A stretch of DNA of 64,000 nt from Clavibacter tessellarius (GCF_001618005.1 NZ_LQXA01000061.1:1-64000); one strand, 5' to 3'. Shown: positions 25,761 to 36,950, counted from the first letter of the stretch. Made by a program: numbers and translations. The notes: generated by a model not told the origin, from the sequence alone.

Positions 25761-27455
25761 ATGCCTGAGATCGACATGAAGCCCCGGAGCCGTGACGTCA
25801 CCGACGGGATCGAGGCCACCTCCTCGCGCGGCATGCTCCGCGCGGTCGGCATGGGCGACGAGGACTGGGAGAAGCCCCAGATCGGCGTCGCCAGCTCGTG
25901 GAACGAGGTCACGCCGTGCAACCTCAGCCTCGACCGCCTCGCCCAGGGTGCCAAGGAGGGCGTGCACGCGGGCGGCGGCTACCCGCTCCAGTTCGGCACC
26001 ATCTCCGTCAGCGACGGCATCGCGATGGGCCACGAGGGCATGCACTTCTCGCTCGTCTCGCGCGAGGTCATCGCCGACAGCGTCGAGACCGTGATGATGG
26101 CCGAGCGCCTCGACGGCTCCGTGCTCCTCGCCGGCTGCGACAAGTCCCTGCCCGGCATGCTCATGGCCGCCGCGCGCCTCGACCTCTCCTCCGTGTTCCT
26201 CTACGCGGGATCCATCGCCCCCGGCTGGGTCAAGCTCTCCGACGGCACGGAGAAGGAGGTCACCATCATCGACGCCTTCGAGGCCGTCGGCGCGTGCAAG
26301 GCCGGCACGATGAGCCAGGAGGACCTGACCCGCATCGAGAAGGCCATCTGCCCGGGCGAGGGAGCCTGCGGCGGCATGTACACCGCGAACACCATGGCCA
26401 GCGTGGCCGAGGCCCTCGGCATGAGCCTCCCCGGCTCCGCCGCCCCGCCCAGCGCCGACCGCCGCCGCGACTACTTCGCGCACCGCTCCGGCGAGGCCGT
26501 CGTGAACCTCATCTCGAAGGGCATCACCGCGCGCGACATCATGACGAAGGAGGCGTTCGAGAACGCCATCTCCGTCGTCATGGCGTTCGGCGGATCCACG
26601 AACGCCGTCCTCCACCTCCTCGCCATCGCGCGCGAGGCCGAGGTCGACCTCCAGCTCTCCGACTTCAACCGCATCGCCGACCGCGTGCCGCACCTCGGCG
26701 ACCTCAAGCCGTTCGGTCGCTTCGTGATGAACGACGTCGACCGCGTCGGCGGCGTCCCCGTCGTCATGAAGGCGCTGCTCGACGCGGGCCTCCTGCACGG
26801 CGACGTCATGACGGTCACGGGCCGCACCATGCGCGAGAACCTCGAGTCGATGGACCTCGCGGGCCTCGACGGCACGGTCCTCCGCACGATGGACGACCCC
26901 ATCCACGCCACCGGCGGCATCAGCGTGCTGCACGGCTCGCTCGCCCCGGAGGGGGCGGTCGTCAAGACGGCCGGCTTCGACCTCGACGTGTTCGAGGGCC
27001 CCGCCCGGGTCTTCGAGCGCGAGCGCGCCGCGATGGACGCCCTCACCGAGGGCCGCATCTCGAAGGGCGACGTCATCGTCATCCGCTACGAGGGCCCCAA
27101 GGGCGGCCCCGGCATGCGCGAGATGCTCGCCATCACGGGCGCCATCAAGGGCGCCGGCCTCGGCAAGGATGTACTACTCTTGACGGACGGTCGATTCTCA
27201 GGCGGCACAACCGGACTGTGCATCGGCCACATTGCTCCCGAGGCGGTGGACGCAGGTCCCGTCGCCTTCGTGCGCGATGGAGACCGGATCCGCGTCGACA
27301 TCGCCGCTCGCACGCTCGACCTACTGGTCGACGACGCCGAGCTCGCCGCCCGCCGTGAGGGGTGGGCCCCTCTCCCGCCGCGCTACACGCGCGGGGTCCT
27401 CGCCAAGTACGCCAGGCTCGTGCACTCGGCCGCCGAGGGCGCCATCACGGGATGA
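25761..27455 (+). CDS. ilvD: Dihydroxy-acid dehydratase
   Basis: The 564-residue iron-sulphur enzyme dehydrates 2,3-dihydroxy acids to 2-keto acids in isoleucine and valine synthesis. Cys53 (TPCNLSL), Cys126 (CDKSLPGM) and Cys197/Cys203 in [16 protein letters not shown] include the cluster ligands. TDGRFSGGT near residue 480 is the other signature. Codons in 27168-27330 are unlike the rest of the gene (GTA, CTA, TTG, CGA, TCA, ACA, ATT), although the protein motif there is intact. It leads the ilvD-ilvB-ilvN group; the gap to ilvB is 44 bases. Confidence 0.95.
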   Translation: MPEIDMKPRSRDVTDGIEATSSRGMLRAVGMGDEDWEKPQIGVASSWNEVTPCNLSLDRLAQGAKEGVHAGGGYPLQFGTISVSDGIAMGHEGMHFSLVSREVIADSVETVMMAERLDGSVLLAGCDKSLPGMLMAAARLDLSSVFLYAGSIAPGWVKLSDGTEKEVTIIDAFEAVGACKAGTMSQEDLTRIEKAICPGEGACGGMYTANTMASVAEALGMSLPGSAAPPSADRRRDYFAHRSGEAVVNLISKGITARDIMTKEAFENAISVVMAFGGSTNAVLHLLAIAREAEVDLQLSDFNRIADRVPHLGDLKPFGRFVMNDVDRVGGVPVVMKALLDAGLLHGDVMTVTGRTMRENLESMDLAGLDGTVLRTMDDPIHATGGISVLHGSLAPEGAVVKTAGFDLDVFEGPARVFERERAAMDALTEGRISKGDVIVIRYEGPKGGPGMREMLAITGAIKGAGLGKDVLLLTDGRFSGGTTGLCIGHIAPEAVDAGPVAFVRDGDRIRVDIAARTLDLLVDDAELAARREGWAPLPPRYTRGVLAKYARLVHSAAEGAITG

Positions 27456-27499
27456 TCCCCTCCCCACCTCCCGCACCACCTCCCAGGAATCGCGCACTC

Positions 27500-29335
27500 A
27501 TGCCAGCTCTGCCCACCCCGCCCCCCACGCCGCAGGCGCCGACCGCCCACCAGGGCGACGAGATCCTCACGGGCGCCGAGGCCGTCGTCCGCACGCTCGA
27601 GCTCCTCGGGGTCGACGACATCTTCGGCCTTCCCGGCGGCGCCATCCTCCCCACCTACGACCCGCTCATGGACTCGACGAAGCTGCGCCACATCCTCGTC
27701 CGCCACGAGCAGGGCGCCGGCCACGCCGCCGAGGGCTACGCGTCCTCGAGCGGACGCACGGGCGTCTGCATCGCCACCTCCGGCCCCGGCGCCACGAACC
27801 TCGTGACCGCCATCGCCGACGCCTACATGGACTCGGTGCCCCTCCTCGCCATCACCGGCCAGGTGTTCTCCACCCTCATGGGCACCGACGCCTTCCAGGA
27901 GGCCGACATCGTGGGCATCACGATGCCCATCACGAAGCACAGCTTCCTCGTCACCAAGCCCGAGGACATCCCGGCGACCATCGCGTCGGCGTACCACATC
28001 GCCTCCACGGGCCGCCCGGGTCCCGTCCTCGTCGACATCACGAAGGACGCCCAGCAGCTCGAGGCGCCGTTCGTCTGGCCCCCCAAGATCGACCTGCCCG
28101 GCTACCGCCCCGTCGTCAAGGCGCATGGCAAGCAGATCCAGGCCGCGGCGCAGCTCCTGGTCGAGGCGAAGAAGCCCGTCCTCTACGTCGGCGGCGGCGT
28201 GATCCGCGCGAAGGCCCACGAGGAGCTCCTCGCGCTGGCCGAGGCGGTCGGCGCCCCCGTCGTCACGACGCTCATGGCCCGAGGTGCCTTCCCCGACTCG
28301 CACCCGCAGCAGCTCGGCATGCCGGGCATGCACGGCACGGTGCCGGCGGTGCTCGCGCTCCAGGAGTCCGACCTGCTCGTCTCGCTCGGCGCCCGCTTCG
28401 ACGACCGCGTCACCGGCAAGGCGTCGCTGTTCGCGCCGCACGCCAAGGTCGTGCACGTCGACGTCGACCCGGCGGAGATCTCCAAGATCCGCATCGCCGA
28501 CGTGCCCATCGTGGGCGACGCGAAGGACGTCATCGCCGACCTGGTGGTCGCGTTCCGCGAGGCGAAGGCCGCGTCCGCCGCGGAGCAGGACATCGCCGAG
28601 TGGTGGACGTACCTCGACGGGCTGCGCGAGCAGTTCCCGCTCGGCTACACGGAGCCCGCGGACGGCCAGCTCGCGCCTCAGTACGTCATCCAGCGCATCG
28701 GCGAGATCACCGGCCCGGAGGGCGTGTTCGCCTCGGGCGTCGGCCAGCACCAGATGTGGGCCGCGCAGTTCATCAAGTACGAGCGCCCCAACTCGTGGCT
28801 CAACTCGGGCGGCGCCGGCACCATGGGCTACTCGGTGCCCGCGGCGATGGGCGCGAAGGTCGCCCAGCCCGACCGGCACGTGTGGGCGATCGACGGCGAC
28901 GGCTGCTTCCAGATGACCAACCAGGAGCTCGCCACCTGCACGATCAACGACATCCCCATCAAGGTCGCGATCATCAACAACTCCTCGCTCGGCATGGTGC
29001 GGCAGTGGCAGACCCTCTTCTACGAGGGCCGCTACTCCAACACCGACCTCAACACGGGCGGCGGCACCCGCATGGTGCCCGACTTCGTGAAGATGGCCGA
29101 CGCGTACGGCGCCCTCGGGATCCGCGTGACGAAGCCGGAGGAGGTGGACGACGCGATCCGCCTGGCGCTCGCGACGAACGACCGCCCCGTCGTCATCGAC
29201 TTCGTGGTCAGCCGCGACGCCATGGTGTGGCCGATGGTGCCGCAGGGCCTCAGCAACAGCGCCGTGCAGTACGCCCGCGACCACGCGCCCGACTGGGACG
29301 ACGACCTCGCCGAGACCGGGAGGACCGAGAAGTGA
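27500..29335 (+). CDS. ilvB: Acetolactate synthase large subunit
   Basis: The 611-residue thiamine-diphosphate enzyme condenses pyruvate with pyruvate or 2-ketobutyrate, the first committed step to branched-chain amino acids. [15 protein letters not shown] holds the catalytic Glu. [14 protein letters not shown] starts the ThDP-Mg site near residue 466. The start at 27500 (MPALPTP) is chosen because homology begins soon after; ATG 27452 upstream is in frame but lacks support. Its stop overlaps ilvN by GTGA. Confidence 0.95.
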   Translation: MPALPTPPPTPQAPTAHQGDEILTGAEAVVRTLELLGVDDIFGLPGGAILPTYDPLMDSTKLRHILVRHEQGAGHAAEGYASSSGRTGVCIATSGPGATNLVTAIADAYMDSVPLLAITGQVFSTLMGTDAFQEADIVGITMPITKHSFLVTKPEDIPATIASAYHIASTGRPGPVLVDITKDAQQLEAPFVWPPKIDLPGYRPVVKAHGKQIQAAAQLLVEAKKPVLYVGGGVIRAKAHEELLALAEAVGAPVVTTLMARGAFPDSHPQQLGMPGMHGTVPAVLALQESDLLVSLGARFDDRVTGKASLFAPHAKVVHVDVDPAEISKIRIADVPIVGDAKDVIADLVVAFREAKAASAAEQDIAEWWTYLDGLREQFPLGYTEPADGQLAPQYVIQRIGEITGPEGVFASGVGQHQMWAAQFIKYERPNSWLNSGGAGTMGYSVPAAMGAKVAQPDRHVWAIDGDGCFQMTNQELATCTINDIPIKVAIINNSSLGMVRQWQTLFYEGRYSNTDLNTGGGTRMVPDFVKMADAYGALGIRVTKPEEVDDAIRLALATNDRPVVIDFVVSRDAMVWPMVPQGLSNSAVQYARDHAPDWDDDLAETGRTEK

Positions 29336-29841
29336 GCCACATCCTGAGCCTCCTGGTGGAGGACAAGCCGGGCCTCCTCACCCGCGTCGCGGGCCTGTTC
29401 GCCCGCCGCGGGTTCAACATCGAGTCCCTCGCGGTGGGCGCGAGCGAGATCGAGGGGCTGTCGCGGATCACCGTCGTCGTCGACGTGGAGGCGCTGCCGC
29501 TCGAGCAGGTGACCAAGCAGCTGAACAAGCTCGTCAACGTCATCAAGATCGTCGAGCTCGATCCCGGCCAGGCCGTCGAGCGCGAGCACCTGCTCGTGAA
29601 GGTGCGCGTGGACAACGCGACCCGCTCGCAGGTGCTCGAGGCCGTGAACCTCTTCCGCGCCCGCGTGGTCGACGTGGCCACCGACGCGCTGATCATCGAG
29701 GTCACGGGCGACTCGGGCAAGGTGCAGGCGCTCCTGCGCGTGCTCGAGCCCTTCGGCATCAAGGAGCTCGCGCAGTCGGGACTCCTCGCCATGGGGCGCG
29801 GATCCAAGTCGATCACCGACCGCGTCTTCCGCACATCGTAG
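29332..29841 (+). CDS. ilvN: Acetolactate synthase small (regulatory) subunit
   Basis: The 169-residue subunit binds the large subunit and gives valine feedback control. An N-terminal ACT domain ([20 protein letters not shown], then [12 protein letters not shown]) is followed by the C-terminal ALS_ss_C domain. GTG start overlaps the ilvB stop. Confidence 0.95.
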   Translation: MSHILSLLVEDKPGLLTRVAGLFARRGFNIESLAVGASEIEGLSRITVVVDVEALPLEQVTKQLNKLVNVIKIVELDPGQAVEREHLLVKVRVDNATRSQVLEAVNLFRARVVDVATDALIIEVTGDSGKVQALLRVLEPFGIKELAQSGLLAMGRGSKSITDRVFRTS

Positions 29842-29873
29842 GGAACGTGCGGCTACGCCCGCGGCCCAGCCGC

Positions 29874-31031
<1,158 letters not shown>

Positions 31032-31049
31032 CCGACGCCCCCGCATCAC

Positions 31050-31084
31050 CGGACGCCCGGTCGCCTCGTGCGACCGGGCGTCCG
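31050..31084 (+). terminator. ilvC terminator
   Basis: A perfect 15-bp stem is formed by 31050-31064 and 31070-31084 with the loop CTCGT, 18 bases past the ilvC stop. Confidence 0.75.
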
Positions 31085-31175
31085 TGCGTGCGGGCCCGGC
31101 GTCCCGCCAGGTGGGCGCCTGGGGTGTGGGCGCCCGCGGTGTGGCGCCCGCGGCGGCCGCTCGGTGCGGAGCCCG

Positions 31176-31187
31176 TACCATCGGGGG
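31176..31187 (+). promoter_or_regulatory. Leaderless promoter
   Basis: TACCAT at 31176-31181 is followed by six bases and the ATG at 31188. Confidence 0.6.
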
Positions 31188-31748
31188 ATGCCCCGGACTC
31201 CCGATGACGACGCCCTGAGCTGGGCCGGCGAGGAGGCGGACCCGACGCTCGCCCGCTCGCCGGAGCCGCAGCGCGCCCAGCCGCACCGCACCTCCGCCGA
31301 CCCCCGCGCCGCGGGCGCCGGTCGCGCGTCCGCCCTCGGGGCCACGGCCGCGCGCCGGGCCGCCTCGGCCGACGCGTCCTCGGCCGGCGCGTCCTCGGCC
31401 GACGCGTCCTCCGGTGACGTCCCTTCCCCGCGCGGCCGCCTGGTCGCCGACGACGAGGTCGCGCCCGAGGCGTCGCCCGAGGTCGTCGGGCTGGCCTTCT
31501 TCGGTGCCGTCGCGATCCTCGAGGCCATCGCCTGGTTCTTCGTGGTGCGCGACAACCCGTCGAACGCGGGATCGGCGTTCCAGGTGGGCGTCGCGCAGGC
31601 CACCGAGGCGCTCACCGTGCTCGCGCCCGTGCTGTGGCTCGCGGCCGTGATCGCCGCCGGGCGCGGGATGCGCCTCGGCGGACGCATGCTCGTGCTCGCC
31701 GTCGGCGCCGTGATCCTGTTCCCGTGGCCCTGGCTGGTGACCCGGTGA
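31188..31748 (+). CDS. Membrane protein with disordered N-terminus, unknown function
   Basis: The 186-residue protein has a ~95-residue Ala/Ser/Asp-rich cytoplasmic part, including ASADASSAGASSADASSG encoded by a 15-bp tandem repeat near 31361-31412. Three hydrophobic segments follow (VVGLAFFGAVAILEAIAWFF, EALTVLAPVLWLAAVIAAG, MLVLAVGAVILFPWPWLVT). I do not recognise the family. The next gene overlaps by GTGA, so the two probably act together. Confidence 0.7.
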   Translation: MPRTPDDDALSWAGEEADPTLARSPEPQRAQPHRTSADPRAAGAGRASALGATAARRAASADASSAGASSADASSGDVPSPRGRLVADDEVAPEASPEVVGLAFFGAVAILEAIAWFFVVRDNPSNAGSAFQVGVAQATEALTVLAPVLWLAAVIAAGRGMRLGGRMLVLAVGAVILFPWPWLVTR

Positions 31749-32113
31749 GCGCCCGTCGCACCGCGTCAGGGTCGCCGGCGTCCGTCCCCGTCCGCCCGCG
31801 CCGTGGCCGGCCCACGCGCACCGGCTGGGTCGTGGGGATCCTCGGGGCCCTCGCCCACGGGGTCCTCGTGTGGCAGGCGGTCGACCAGTACACGGCCTTC
31901 CGCGACATCGCGGCGGCCTTCGGCGGGACGCTCCGCGGCGGGACCGTCGCGGCCCTCGTCGGCGCGATCGTGGTCCCCGTCGCGGCGTTCGTCGTCGCCG
32001 CGCGCGCCACGCGCGGGCGGCCGGTCGCCGCGCGCGTCCTCGTGATGCTCGCGGGCCTCGCCGCCGCGAGCGCGCTCACCGTCGGTGTCGCGACCCTGGT
32101 GCCGATGCTCTGA
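31745..32113 (+). CDS. Small three-helix membrane protein, unknown function
   Basis: A 122-residue protein with a basic N-terminus and three hydrophobic segments (GWVVGILGALAHGVLVWQAV, ALVGAIVVPVAAFVVAARA, VLVMLAGLAAASALTVGVA). GTG start overlaps the previous stop. The family is not recognised. Confidence 0.65.
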   Translation: MSARRTASGSPASVPVRPRRGRPTRTGWVVGILGALAHGVLVWQAVDQYTAFRDIAAAFGGTLRGGTVAALVGAIVVPVAAFVVAARATRGRPVAARVLVMLAGLAAASALTVGVATLVPML

Positions 32114-32126
32114 GGCCGGCGTCGGC

Positions 32127-32528
32127 CTAGAGCGGCCAGCCCGCGAACAGCACGAGCGCGATCAGCACGACCTGCGCCACGAGGCGCGGCACCAGCGGGA
32201 TCGCGATGCGGCCGAAGCGCTCGGGGTGCCGGGCCGCGAAGGCGTTCGCGGGGAAGACCGCGACCAGGAACACGGCCAGCGCGATGCCCGCCGCGAGCCG
32301 CACGGGGTCGACGAGGAGGCCGACGCCGCCGGCGATCTCGCACACGCCCGTGATCCACACGAGCGCCAGCGGAGAGGGCACCCCTGGACGCCGGAACGAC
32401 GGCGGGATGATCTCCGCCATGACCCGCGCGGCCTTCGGCGCGAAGTGGTTCACGCCCATGCCGACGAACACGAGGGCCAGCAGGATCCGCACGGCGAGCT
32501 GGATCGCAGCCCACGTCTCATCGCTCAT
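32127..32528 (-). CDS. DoxX-family membrane protein
   Basis: A 133-residue four-helix protein. RILLALVFVGMGVNHFAPKA is the DoxX-type first helix, and GVCEIAGGVGLLV the second. DoxX-like proteins are linked to quinol or redox functions, but the role here is unknown. It converges with the upstream membrane pair and is divergent from serA. A -10-like CAGAAT lies six bases before the ATG on the minus strand, so it may be leaderless. Confidence 0.8.
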   Translation of the reverse strand: MSDETWAAIQLAVRILLALVFVGMGVNHFAPKAARVMAEIIPPSFRRPGVPSPLALVWITGVCEIAGGVGLLVDPVRLAAGIALAVFLVAVFPANAFAARHPERFGRIAIPLVPRLVAQVVLIALVLFAGWPL

Positions 32529-32534
32529 CCGCCC

Positions 32535-32553
32535 ATTCTGGGGCCACTAGCAT
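32535..32553. promoter_or_regulatory. Divergent promoters of the DoxX gene and serA
   Basis: On the minus strand CAGAAT (32540 to 32535) is six bases from the DoxX ATG. On the plus strand TAGCAT (32548-32553) is the likely serA -10, leaving a leader of about 32 bases. Confidence 0.45.
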
Positions 32554-32591
32554 GTGAGGGTCCCAGCCGCCCCCGCCCGAAGGACCGCCTC

Positions 32592-34181
32592 TTGACGAAG
32601 CCCGTCGTGTTGATCGCCGAAGAACTCTCGCCCGCCACCGTCGACGCCCTGGGGCCCGACTTCGACGTCCGCTCCGTCGACGGCACCGACCGCCCGGCGC
32701 TGCTCGCGGCCCTCGCGGAGGCGGACGCGGTGCTCGTGCGCTCCGCCACCCGGATCGACGCGGAGGCCATCGCGGCCGCCCCGCGCCTGCAGGTGGTCGC
32801 CCGCGCCGGCGTCGGCCTCGACAACGTCGACATCAAGGCCGCGACCACCGCGGGCGTCATGGTCGTCAACGCGCCGACCTCGAACATCATCTCGGCCGCC
32901 GAGCTCGCCATCGGCCACATCCTCTCGCTCGCGCGGTTCATCCCGGATGCCAGCGCGTCGCTCAAGCAGGGCCTCTGGAAGCGCTCGTCCTTCACGGGCG
33001 TGGAGCTCTACGAGAAGACCATCGGCATCGTCGGCCTCGGCCGCATCGGCACGCTCGTCGCCCAGCGCCTCGCGGGCTTCGGCGCCACGCTCGTGGCCTA
33101 CGACCCCTACGTCACGCCGGCCCGCGCGCAGCAGCTCGGCGTGCGGCTCCTCCCGCTCGACGAGCTCATGGCGGCGTCCGACTTCATCACCATCCACATC
33201 CCCAAGACGCCCGACACCACGGGCCTCATCTCCACCGAGCAGTTCGCGCTCGCGAAGCCCTCCCTGCGCATCGTCAACGCCAGCCGCGGCGGCATCATCG
33301 ACGAGGACGCGCTGTACACGGCGCTCAAGTCGAAGCGCATCGCGGGCGCCGGCCTCGACGTGTTCGTGAGCGAGCCGCCCACCGGGTCGCCGCTGCTCGA
33401 GCTCGACAACATCATCGTCACGCCGCACCTCGGCGCCTCCACCGACGAGGCCCAGGAGAAGGCCGGCGTCTCGGTCGCGAGGAGCGTGCGCCTGGCGCTC
33501 GGCGGCGAGCTCGTGCCCGACGCGGTGAACGTCGCCGGCGGCGTCATCGACCCGTACGTGCGCCCCGGCATCCCGCTCATGGAGAAGCTCGGCCAGGTGT
33601 TCTCCGGGCTCGCGCACGAGGCGCTCACGAGCATCGACGTCGTGGTGCGCGGCGAGCTCGCCGGCTACGACGTCAGCGTGCTCAAGCTCGCGGCGCTCAA
33701 GGGCGTGTTCACGAACGTCGTCAGCGAGAACGTCTCCTACGTCAACGCGCCGCTCCTCGCCGAGCAGCGCGGGCTCGAGGTGCGGCTCATCACCGACGCC
33801 GTCTCGGAGGAGTACCGCAACGTGCTCAGCATCCGCGGCGCGCTCTCGGACGGCACGACCGTGTCGGTCTCGGGCACGCTCACGGGCACGAAGCAGATCG
33901 AGAAGCTCGTCGAGATCGACGGCTACGACGTCGAGGTGCCCTTCAGCCGCCACCTCATCGTCATGAAGTACGAGGACCGCCCCGGCATCGTCGCGGTCTA
34001 CGGCAAGGAGTTCGGCGACGCCGAGGTCAACATCGCGGGCATGCAGATCGCCCGCCAGGAGGCCGGCGGACGCGCGCTCAGCGTGCTGAGCGTCGACTCG
34101 CCCGTGCCGGACGGCGTGCTGGAGAACGTGCGCCGCGCGATCCAGGCCACGTCGCTGCGCGAGATCGACATCGCCGACTGA
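32592..34181 (+). CDS. serA: D-3-phosphoglycerate dehydrogenase
   Basis: The 529-residue enzyme oxidises 3-phosphoglycerate in the first step of serine synthesis. It has GIVGLGRIGTLVAQR (NAD site), NASRGGIIDEDALYTAL, the catalytic His in VTPHLGASTDEA, the intervening ASB domain (about 320-450) and a C-terminal ACT domain (KYEDRPGIVAVYGKEFGDAE) for serine feedback. This long layout is the usual actinobacterial form. A TTG start is chosen from AAGGA upstream and the conserved N-terminus TKPVVLIAEELS. Confidence 0.95.
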   Translation: MTKPVVLIAEELSPATVDALGPDFDVRSVDGTDRPALLAALAEADAVLVRSATRIDAEAIAAAPRLQVVARAGVGLDNVDIKAATTAGVMVVNAPTSNIISAAELAIGHILSLARFIPDASASLKQGLWKRSSFTGVELYEKTIGIVGLGRIGTLVAQRLAGFGATLVAYDPYVTPARAQQLGVRLLPLDELMAASDFITIHIPKTPDTTGLISTEQFALAKPSLRIVNASRGGIIDEDALYTALKSKRIAGAGLDVFVSEPPTGSPLLELDNIIVTPHLGASTDEAQEKAGVSVARSVRLALGGELVPDAVNVAGGVIDPYVRPGIPLMEKLGQVFSGLAHEALTSIDVVVRGELAGYDVSVLKLAALKGVFTNVVSENVSYVNAPLLAEQRGLEVRLITDAVSEEYRNVLSIRGALSDGTTVSVSGTLTGTKQIEKLVEIDGYDVEVPFSRHLIVMKYEDRPGIVAVYGKEFGDAEVNIAGMQIARQEAGGRALSVLSVDSPVPDGVLENVRRAIQATSLREIDIAD

Positions 34182-34200
34182 TCCCGGTCGGGCCGGACCG

Positions 34201-34234
34201 CGCGAGGGCGGCCGCTGCGGCGGTCGCCCTCGCG
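34201..34234. terminator. serA / tetR convergent terminator
   Basis: CGCGAGGGCG (34201-34210) pairs with CGCCCTCGCG (34225-34234); inner GCCGC/GCGG pairing extends the stem. Genes converge on this site. Confidence 0.65.
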
Positions 34235-34310
34235 GCGCGTCCGGGGACGGTCGGCTGCGAGTCGGTCGGCTGTGAGCGTTCGGCCGTGAGCGGCTCGGCC
34301 GCGGGGCCGG

Positions 34311-34961
34311 TCAGCCGCGGGTCGAGCGGAGCCGCACGAGGTCGTCGACCACGCGGATGAGCTCGTCGAGCGCGGAGTCGGCCGGCGCGGATCCGCCCAG
34401 CCACGGCTGCAGCGCCGAGTTGTAGTAGAGCCCGTCGCCGATGAGGAGCACGGCGCGCGCGACGGCGGGGTCGCCGACGGCCTCGAGGATCACGGCGGCC
34501 CACTCGTCCTGGAGGTGCGTGAGCGTGTCGCGCGCCCGCGAGTGGTTGCCCTGCGCGAGGCGGGACGTCGCGACGTAGGCGCGGTCGAACGGCGTCGCGG
34601 TGGAGAGCGAGCCGCGGATCCACCGGTCGACCGGCCCGCGCTCGGCCCGCCGCAGCCGCTCCACGTCCTCGCGGGCGAGCGCCGACATGCGAGCGAGGAG
34701 CCCTTCGACGAGCGCCTCCTTGCCGCCGAAGTGGTACAGGAGGCCGCCCTTGGAGACGCCGGCCGCGGCGGCGACCGACTCGAGCGTCGTGCCCCGCTCG
34801 CCCTGCTGGACGAGCAGCTCCTCGAACGCATCGAGGATCCGGTCGCGCGCGGTGGCGGTCGCGGTGGTCGCGGGGGAGCCGGCGCCGGGCGCGACGGCCT
34901 CGATGGAGGCGGACGGATCGGCGGCGTGGGGCGCGGGCGAGTCGGGCGGTGCGTCGGGCAT
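34311..34961 (-). CDS. TetR-family repressor of the adjacent MFS gene
   Basis: The 216-residue protein has a ~38-residue disordered N-terminus and then a TetR helix-turn-helix: RDRILDAFEELLVQQGERGT, TLESVAAAAGVSKGGLLYHF, GGKEALVEGLL. The rest is the ligand domain. It is divergent from an MFS efflux gene with a perfect operator between them (34989-35010), the standard drug-efflux arrangement. Confidence 0.9.
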   Translation of the reverse strand: MPDAPPDSPAPHAADPSASIEAVAPGAGSPATTATATARDRILDAFEELLVQQGERGTTLESVAAAAGVSKGGLLYHFGGKEALVEGLLARMSALAREDVERLRRAERGPVDRWIRGSLSTATPFDRAYVATSRLAQGNHSRARDTLTHLQDEWAAVILEAVGDPAVARAVLLIGDGLYYNSALQPWLGGSAPADSALDELIRVVDDLVRLRSTRG

Positions 34962-34988
34962 GACCCCAGCGTAACCGCGGCTTGCCCG

Positions 34989-35011
34989 CTGTACCGACCG
35001 GACGGTACAGT
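34989..35011. promoter_or_regulatory. TetR-type operator in the divergent tetR/MFS promoter
   Basis: CTGTACCG (34989-34996) and CGGTACAG (35003-35010) are exact inverted repeats around six bases. TACAGT (35006-35011) inside the right arm is the likely -10 of the MFS gene, so repressor binding would block RNA polymerase directly. Confidence 0.8.
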
Positions 35012-35081
35012 GATCTCGGCCGCCCGGCGGCCCCGTCCGCGCGCCCCGCGCCGTCGCCTCCCGACGTCAGGAAGCCCCGTC

Positions 35082-36620
35082 ATGTCCAGCCCCCGCACCG
35101 CCTCCGTCCCCGTGACCGCTCCGGCGCGCGCCGGGACACGACAGTGGGCGGCGCTCGTCGTGCTCATGCTCCCCGTGCTGCTCGTCTCCATCGACAACAC
35201 CGTGCTGAGCTTCGCGATGCCGTCCATCGCGCGCGACCTCGAGCCGTCGGGGGCTGCGCAGCTCTGGATCATCGACGCGTACCCGCTCGTGCTCGCGGGG
35301 CTCCTCGTCGCGATGGGCAACATGGGCGACCGCTACGGCCGACGCCGCATGCTCATGATCGGCGCCGCGGGCTTCGGCCTCGTCTCGGCGCTGGCCGCCT
35401 TCGCCACCGACGCGTCCCAGCTCATCGCCGCCCGTGCCGCGCTCGGCTTCTTCGGCGCGATGCTCATGCCGTCGACGCTCTCGCTCCTCCGCTCGATCTT
35501 CACCGACCGCAAGCAGCGCCGCCTCGCCATCGCGATCTGGGCGTCCGGCTTCTCCGGCGGATCCGCGCTCGGCCCGCTCGTGGGCGGCGTGCTGCTCGAG
35601 CACTTCTGGTGGGGATCCGTGTTCCTCGTCGCCGTGCCCGTGCTGCTGCCGCTGCTCATCCTCACGCCCGTGCTGGTGCCGGAGTCGAAGGACCCGGCCC
35701 CCGGCCCCATCGACGTGGTCGCGATCCTGCTGTCGCTCGCGACGGTCGCGCCCATCGTCTACGCGATCAAGACCTTCGCGACCGAGGGCGTTACGCCGCT
35801 CGCGATCGCGGCGCCCGTCGTGGGCGTCGTGGCCGGCATCCTCTTCGTGCGCCGCATGTCGCGCGCCCGGAACCCGATGCTCGACGTGAGCCTCTTCCGC
35901 GAGCCCGTCTTCACGGGCGCGGTGCTCGTCAACCTGCTGAGCGTGGTCTCGCTCGTCGGCTTCCTCTTCTTCGTGACGCAGCACCTGCAGCTCGTCGCGG
36001 GGCTCGATCCGCTGTCCGCCGGATTCGCGCTCATCCCGGGATCCGTCGTGGTGATCGTCTCCGGCCTCGTGATCGTGCCCATCGTGGCGCGCGCCCGGCC
36101 GTCGCGGGTGGTCGCGATCGCGCTCGCGTTCTCGGCGATCGCCTACGTGATCCTGGCGGCCACCGGGAAGGGCGCCTCGGTCGGGCTCCTCGTCTTCGCG
36201 TTCTGCCTGCTCGGCGCGGGCATCGGCGCGTCGCAGACCATCTCGAACGACCTGATCATCGCGGCCGTCCCGCCCGCCAAGGCCGGGGCCGCGTCCGCCG
36301 TGTCGGAGACGGCGTACGAGGTCGGCGCGGTGCTCGGCACGGCCGTGCTCGGCAGCATCCTCACGGCGACCTACCGCACGGGCCTCGTGCTCCCGGCCGG
36401 CCTCTCGGAGGGCGACGCCGTCGCGGCGCGCGAGACGCTCGGCGGAGCGGTGTCCGTCGCCGACCGCGTGCCGTCCGACGTGGGCGCCGCGCTGCTCGAG
36501 TCGGCGCACACCGCGTTCGACGGCGGCGTCGTCACGACCTCGATCATCGGCGCCGTGCTCATGGTGGGGGCCATCGTCATCTCGCTCACGAGCCTCCGTC
36601 GGGCCAGCTCGCACGACTGA
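35082..36620 (+). CDS. MFS drug efflux transporter (14-helix DHA2 type)
   Basis: The 512-residue transporter fits the 14-helix DHA2 (EmrB/QacA) group of proton-driven multidrug exporters. SIDNTVLSFAMPSIARDL is the motif D1 region, GNMGDRYGRRRMLM is motif A, and SGFSGGSALGPLVGGVLLEH is motif C, typical of exporters. CAGGAAG upstream supports the ATG. Expression is presumably relieved when the divergent TetR binds a ligand. Confidence 0.92.
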   Translation: MSSPRTASVPVTAPARAGTRQWAALVVLMLPVLLVSIDNTVLSFAMPSIARDLEPSGAAQLWIIDAYPLVLAGLLVAMGNMGDRYGRRRMLMIGAAGFGLVSALAAFATDASQLIAARAALGFFGAMLMPSTLSLLRSIFTDRKQRRLAIAIWASGFSGGSALGPLVGGVLLEHFWWGSVFLVAVPVLLPLLILTPVLVPESKDPAPGPIDVVAILLSLATVAPIVYAIKTFATEGVTPLAIAAPVVGVVAGILFVRRMSRARNPMLDVSLFREPVFTGAVLVNLLSVVSLVGFLFFVTQHLQLVAGLDPLSAGFALIPGSVVVIVSGLVIVPIVARARPSRVVAIALAFSAIAYVILAATGKGASVGLLVFAFCLLGAGIGASQTISNDLIIAAVPPAKAGAASAVSETAYEVGAVLGTAVLGSILTATYRTGLVLPAGLSEGDAVAARETLGGAVSVADRVPSDVGAALLESAHTAFDGGVVTTSIIGAVLMVGAIVISLTSLRRASSHD

Positions 36621-36642
36621 GCGCGGCCGGTGCCGTGATGTA

Positions 36643-36680
36643 CGTCGGGCCCGTCACCTCGCGAGGTGACGGGCCCGACG
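36643..36680. terminator. Perfect 38-bp palindromic bidirectional terminator
   Basis: 36643-36660 and 36663-36680 are exact reverse complements around GC. It sits between the convergent MFS and DUF6458 genes. Confidence 0.8.
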
Positions 36681-36695
36681 CGCTCGGGAAGGGGA

Positions 36696-36950
36696 TCAGA
36701 CGATGTTGTCGTCCGAGCGCTCGCTGCGGGTGATGCGCTGTCCCGTGGCGGGGTCGATGCGCGTGCGCGTCTCGCTCACGGCCGTGCGGCGACGGGCGAG
36801 GAGCGCGACGCCGATGATGACGACGAGCGCGCCGCCGCCGATGAGGATGTAGCCCACCAGCCGCAGGTCGACGCCCGGGACGGTGATGTCGACGGCGAAC
36901 GCGAGGATCGCGCCGACGATGACGAGGAAGATGCCGAGGCCGATGCTCAT
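36696..36950 (-). CDS. DUF6458-like small membrane protein
   Basis: An 84-residue protein common in actinobacteria: [18 protein letters not shown], a short [16 protein letters not shown] loop, a second helix, then a basic tail ending [11 protein letters not shown]. Function is unknown. AAGGA lies ten bases before the ATG. Confidence 0.8.
   Translation of the reverse strand: MSIGLGIFLVIVGAILAFAVDITVPGVDLRLVGYILIGGGALVVIIGVALLARRRTAVSETRTRIDPATGQRITRSERSDDNIV

Noticed and set aside
34240-34310. Imperfect GTCGGCTG-type repeats between serA and tetR as an array
   Set aside because: The copies differ in length and sequence, with no constant spacer; it looks like simple-sequence drift and not CRISPR or an iteron array.
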